From B75-G9 sp964564905 (GTDB lineage Archaea; Hadarchaeota; Hadarchaeia; Hadarchaeales; Hadarchaeaceae), in contig CAZMCI010000022.1 in NCBI GenBank assembly GCA_964564905.1, positions 1 through 16,378 on the forward strand: a DNA stretch of 16,378 nt, in the 5' to 3' direction. A program made the position numbers and the translations under genes. The notes under the pieces are model-generated. The model was not told where the DNA came from and searched no databases. It saw only the letters and a list, made by a program, of their open reading frames with translations. Shown here one piece after another: positions 14,491 to 16,378 of this stretch. The number at the start of each line of letters is the position of its first letter. Position 1 is the first letter of the stretch.

Positions 14491-15600
14491 ATGAAGCGAG
14501 TTGGCATTGCTGAACTTCCTCTGCACGGTGGTAAATGCCCTCCTTGGCTTTTCAGCCGGATGAAACAGCTGGGGGGAGCCATCAGTGAGATAATAGTCCA
14601 AGAATACGGTAAAAGGGAGCTCTTGCGAAGACTTGCAGATCCTTTTTTCTTTCAGGCTCTAGGATGTGTGCTAGGTTACGACTGGCACAGTTCCGGACTG
14701 AGTACCGTGACGATGGGTGCTCTAAAAGAGGCGATAAAGCCGGAAGAGCTCGGCCTCGCGGTATGTGGGGGCAAAGGAAGAGTCTCGAAACGTACGCCGA
14801 ACGAAATTCAAAAGTTTGCGGAGATCTTTTCCCTGTCTTCTAAAAAGGTCGAGGAACTGGTGCGGGCAAGTCGTATGGCGGCGAAGGTCGACAACGCCTG
14901 TGTACAGGATGGGTACCAGCTATATCACCATTCCTTTGTGCTCAGTGAGGACGGAGATTGGGTGGTGGTGCAGCAAGGAATGCACGAGCGGTTGGCCCGG
15001 CGCTATCACTGGCTCTCGGAGGGCATTCGGAGTTTTGTGGAAGAACCGCATTCCGGAATTGCAGGCGAGCGTAGGGAGGAGGTGGTCCTCGACATGACCG
15101 CACGCGAGAGCGAAGAGTGCCGCAAGATAAGCGTCGATCTGGTACGTGACGACCCCAAACGGTTGCTACCGCACCTACGTGAGGTAGAGCAACGTTCACT
15201 TGACGACTACATCGAGAGAAGTCCTCAAGTGGCGAAGCTGGTCATGCCGACTTCCCATCTGATAACCGAATTGACTGAGAGAACAATGGTAGCGCTGCAG
15301 AGGGCTTACGAGATTCAACCCCAAAATTATGAGGAACTTGTGGCAATTCGTGGGATAGGGCCGAAAGCCGTGCGGGCTCTGGCGCTAGTTTCCGATTTGA
15401 TTTACGGGAAGCCGCCTTCTTGGAGGGACCCTCAAAAGTACAGCTTCGCGCATGGGGGTAAGGACGGAATTCCGTATCCGGTCGACAGGAAAACTTATCA
15501 GAAGACGATTGAAATTCTCGAAAGCGCGACTCAGGCGGCAAAGGTCGGACAGAAGGAAAAACTGGATGCAGTTAAAAGATTACACGAGTTTCTCGGGTGA
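14491..15600 (+). CDS. DUF763 family protein
   Basis: A protein of about 369 residues with the conserved start MKRVGIAELPLHGGKCPPWLF that defines DUF763. It continues FQALGCVLGYDWHSSGLSTVTMGALKEA, has a long helical middle, and near the C terminus the helix-hairpin-helix-like LVAIRGIGPKAVRALALVSDLIYG followed by WRDPQKYSFAHGGKDGIPYPVDR. The HhH suggests DNA or RNA contact. The family is found in thermophilic archaea and bacteria and has no established function that I know of. ATG 14491 matches the family N terminus and the upstream TATA-like box; ATG 14473 would add six residues. tRNA-Tyr follows by 36 bp. Confidence 0.85.
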   Translation: MKRVGIAELPLHGGKCPPWLFSRMKQLGGAISEIIVQEYGKRELLRRLADPFFFQALGCVLGYDWHSSGLSTVTMGALKEAIKPEELGLAVCGGKGRVSKRTPNEIQKFAEIFSLSSKKVEELVRASRMAAKVDNACVQDGYQLYHHSFVLSEDGDWVVVQQGMHERLARRYHWLSEGIRSFVEEPHSGIAGERREEVVLDMTARESEECRKISVDLVRDDPKRLLPHLREVEQRSLDDYIERSPQVAKLVMPTSHLITELTERTMVALQRAYEIQPQNYEELVAIRGIGPKAVRALALVSDLIYGKPPSWRDPQKYSFAHGGKDGIPYPVDRKTYQKTIEILESATQAAKVGQKEKLDAVKRLHEFLG

Positions 15601-15636
15601 AACCTTAAGAATTTAGAAATCCAAGCTTTACTTGGT

Positions 15637-15721
15637 CCCGCGGTAACTCAGTTGGTAGAGTGGTCGGCTGTAGACCCAAGCCGAGACCGACATGTCGGGA
15701 GTTCGAATCTCCCCCGCGGGA
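15637..15721 (+). tRNA. tRNA-Tyr(GTA) with a 12-nt intron
   Basis: Acceptor CCCGCGG (15637-15643) pairs with CCGCGGG (15714-15720) and A73 follows; CCA is not encoded. The D stem is ACTC/GAGT, anticodon stem GTCGG (15663-15667) with CCGAC (15687-15691), and the T arm GGGAG-TTCGAAT-CTCCC. The C1-G72 pair is the archaeal tyrosine identity pair. The 19-nt anticodon loop becomes CTGTAGA after removal of 12 nt, giving anticodon GTA and a 73-nt body. A TATA-like TTAAGAATTTA lies at 15605-15615. Confidence 0.9.
15674..15685 (+). other. tRNA intron (12 nt), exact ends ambiguous
   Basis: AGA occurs at both 15672-15674 and 15684-15686, so four cut positions give the same mature loop; the listed ends assume the common 37/38 site. 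No choice yields a strict BHB. The best fold is helix TCGGCT (15664-15669) with AGCCGA (15679-15684), a 9-nt loop, and a 2-nt gap before pairing resumes, a relaxed bulge-helix-loop. Confidence 0.65.
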
Positions 15722-15895
15722 CTTCATTGTTTGATAACGAGTGCAATACTCCCCAAATCCCTTCCTAATAAGACACATTCTGGGATTCTTGAGAAAATAG
15801 ATCTCATAACATGGCAGTGTTGCTCTATCCTGTCGTTTCCATATATTGACGCTTACCCCCCCATACTTTTTGCATATCTCTTGTATTTGGTTCAT
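15719..15895 (-). pseudogene. Possible homing-endonuclease-like C-terminal fragment
   Basis: A minus-strand reading of 59 residues, NQIQEICKKYGGVSVNIWKRQ...CYEIYFLKNPRMCLIRKGFGEYC, has the feel of the last part of a LAGLIDADG domain (amphipathic helix ending KKYG, strand with CYEIYF, then LIRKGFG). A stop precedes it in frame and no N-terminal part or LAGLIDADG helix is seen; beyond 15719 the frame runs into the antisense of tRNA-Tyr and is meaningless. Low confidence. The rest of 15722-16016 shows no other gene. Confidence 0.22.
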
Positions 15896-15990
15896 TAAGT
15901 GAGATATTTAGATTGTGCAAAGGTCCATTTTTCTTTTCCACGATATTCCGTTCCTTGTCGAAATTCTTCCACGCAGACCACCCAAATTTT

Positions 15991-16000
15991 TTAAGCTTTA
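15991..16000 (+). promoter_or_regulatory. TATA-like box of 5S rRNA
   Basis: TTAAGCTTTA, preceded by an AAATTTT run, is centred about 22-24 bp before the 5S start. Position and composition fit an archaeal TBP site. Confidence 0.5.
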
Positions 16001-16016
16001 AAAACGAAAATTATTC

Positions 16017-16138
16017 GGTTGGCGGCCATAGCGGTGGGGAAACACCCGGTCTCGTCAGATCCCGGAAGTTAAGCTCACCAGCGATTCGGGTTGTACTGCC
16101 TTGCGAGAGCAGGTGGGAACCCCGAGACGCTGCCAACC
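16017..16138 (+). rRNA. 5S ribosomal RNA
   Basis: Helix I is formed by GGTTGGC (16017-16023) and GCCAACC (16132-16138). The conserved interior AGATCCCGGAAGTTAAGCTC, the following loop C/helix III region and the helix IV-V hairpin TACTGCCTTGCGAGAGCAGGTGGGAAC are present at their expected places. The span of about 120 nt is normal for archaea. No 16S or 23S gene is in the window, and tRNA-Asp lies 48 bp downstream, which resembles the unlinked 5S-tRNA-Asp unit of Thermococcales. Exact termini may differ by one or two bases. Confidence 0.95.
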
Positions 16139-16151
16139 TCCTTTTGAAAAG

Positions 16152-16160
16152 CTTATTATT
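16152..16160 (+). promoter_or_regulatory. TATA-like box of tRNA-Asp
   Basis: CTTATTATT lies about 30 bp before the tRNA and could give it a transcript separate from 5S; co-transcription with 5S is also possible. Confidence 0.35.
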
Positions 16161-16186
16161 GTCTCACGGGTAATTTCTCTAGCGGT

Positions 16187-16284
16187 GCCCTGGTGGTGTA
16201 GCCCGGACTAACATGCAGGCCTGTCGAGCCTGCGCCTCGGGTTCAAATCCCGGCCAAAGGCATTTTGCCTGCCGATGGGCGCCA
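16187..16284 (+). tRNA. tRNA-Asp(GTC) with a 20-nt intron in the acceptor stem (68/69)
   Basis: The 5' acceptor is GCCCTGG (16187-16193), D stem GTGT/ACAT, anticodon arm CAGGC-CTGTCGA-GCCTG with anticodon GTC, and T arm TCGGG-TTCAAAT-CCCGG (16237-16253). The genome then reads CCAAAGGC, which does not pair properly with the 5' strand. Removing 16257-16276 joins CCA to GGGC, restoring CCAGGGC, a perfect seven-pair match, followed by G73 (16281) and encoded CCA (16282-16284). The spliced RNA is 78 nt, the same as the tRNA-Pro here. A scan that expects introns only in the anticodon loop would call this a pseudogene. Confidence 0.9.
16257..16276 (+). other. Ectopic tRNA intron (20 nt) with BHB
   Basis: Central helix CGGC (16251-16254) pairs with GCCG (16271-16274). 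The 5' three-base bulge is CA|A (16255-16257) and the 3' bulge AT|G (16275-16277). Inner helix AGGCA (16258-16262) pairs with TGCCT (16266-16270) around a TTT loop. Cutting after the second bulge base on each side gives exactly the intron that repairs the acceptor stem. The outer helix is short, CC (16249-16250) with GG (16278-16279), or may be supplied by pairing of GGGC with the 5' acceptor strand. Confidence 0.87.
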
Positions 16285-16320
16285 TCCGGACATGATCGGG
16301 GATGGCGAAGACCGGGGCAC

Positions 16321-16349
16321 TCTTTTTAGAAAGCCTTAAAAGAGCTTTC
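16321..16349 (+). terminator. T-rich terminator candidate after tRNA-Asp
   Basis: TCTTTTT (16321-16327) follows the tRNA by 36 bp, and a six-pair hairpin GAAAGC/GCTTTC (16329-16334, 16344-16349) comes right after. The AT-rich sequence beyond (16352-16363) could be the promoter of the next gene. Confidence 0.35.
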
Positions 16350-16378
16350 GGTAATTTTAAATAGCGAAAAGGATAAAA

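Noticed and set aside
15605..15718. Protein reading ...GDSNSRHVGLGLGLQPTTLPTELPRD on the minus strand
   Set aside because: This is the familiar spurious translation of an antisense tRNA gene, here tRNA-Tyr.
16254..16262. tRNA-Asp as a degenerate pseudogene with mismatched acceptor CCAAAGGC
   Set aside because: The exact BHB and perfect restored acceptor make a spliced functional gene far more likely.
16187..16319. A longer 58-nt tRNA-Asp intron ending before CCGGGGC (16312-16318), which also pairs with the 5' acceptor strand
   Set aside because: It needs a G-T pair, leaves A73 with no CCA and has no BHB. The 20-nt solution has a 4-pair central helix with two 3-base bulges and restores G73 plus CCA.
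1..16378. CRISPR array, toxin-antitoxin pair or known defence operon
   Set aside because: No regularly spaced repeats and no recognisable effector, nuclease or toxin pair were seen.

Overview
The window is archaeal. The evidence is the archaeal/eukaryotic-type order eL18 - uL13 - uS9 - Rpo10 (RpoN), a form III RuBisCO, TATA-like boxes about 26 bp before the RNA genes, bulge-helix-bulge (BHB) tRNA introns, and a 5S rRNA gene beside tRNA-Asp, a linkage known from Thermococcales. A euryarchaeal, probably thermophilic and uncultivated lineage fits best (Hadarchaeota-like is a guess, not shown).

Layout. 1-477: decayed 5' part of an IS110-family transposase. 600-2056: ribosomal protein/RNA polymerase cluster. 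2105-4353: form III RuBisCO with an overlapping HprK/PEPCK-fold P-loop kinase-like gene. 4397-4491: tRNA-Pro(GGG) with a 17-nt BHB intron at position 32/33. 4479-8402: an AT-richer 3.9-kb island inserted at the 3' end of that tRNA and bounded by a 15-bp direct repeat of the tRNA terminus. It carries a membrane-anchored GH5-like hydrolase diverging from a regulator - small membrane protein - UbiA prenyltransferase - GT4 glycosyltransferase operon, and I see no integrase in it. 8401-10683: MMPL/RND exporter on the minus strand. 10737-10957: relic resembling an IS605/TnpB 3' end. 11205-13853: NadX-NadA-NadC, the complete aspartate-to-nicotinate-mononucleotide route. 13942-14155: a second, related relic. 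14189-15600: small winged-helix protein and a DUF763 protein. 15637-15721: tRNA-Tyr with a 12-nt intron. 15719-15895: possible homing-endonuclease fragment. 16017-16138: 5S rRNA. 16187-16284: tRNA-Asp(GTC) whose acceptor stem is split by a 20-nt intron between positions 68 and 69.

Most notable: all three tRNA genes carry introns at three different positions. The tRNA-Asp intron lies in the 3' acceptor strand and can only be recognised by folding; removing it restores a perfect seven-pair acceptor stem, G73 and an encoded CCA. The second highlight is the tRNA-nested glycolipid-type island. The third is the translational overlap of RuBisCO with an uncharacterised kinase-like protein, which suggests a link to pentose-bisphosphate/nucleotide salvage.
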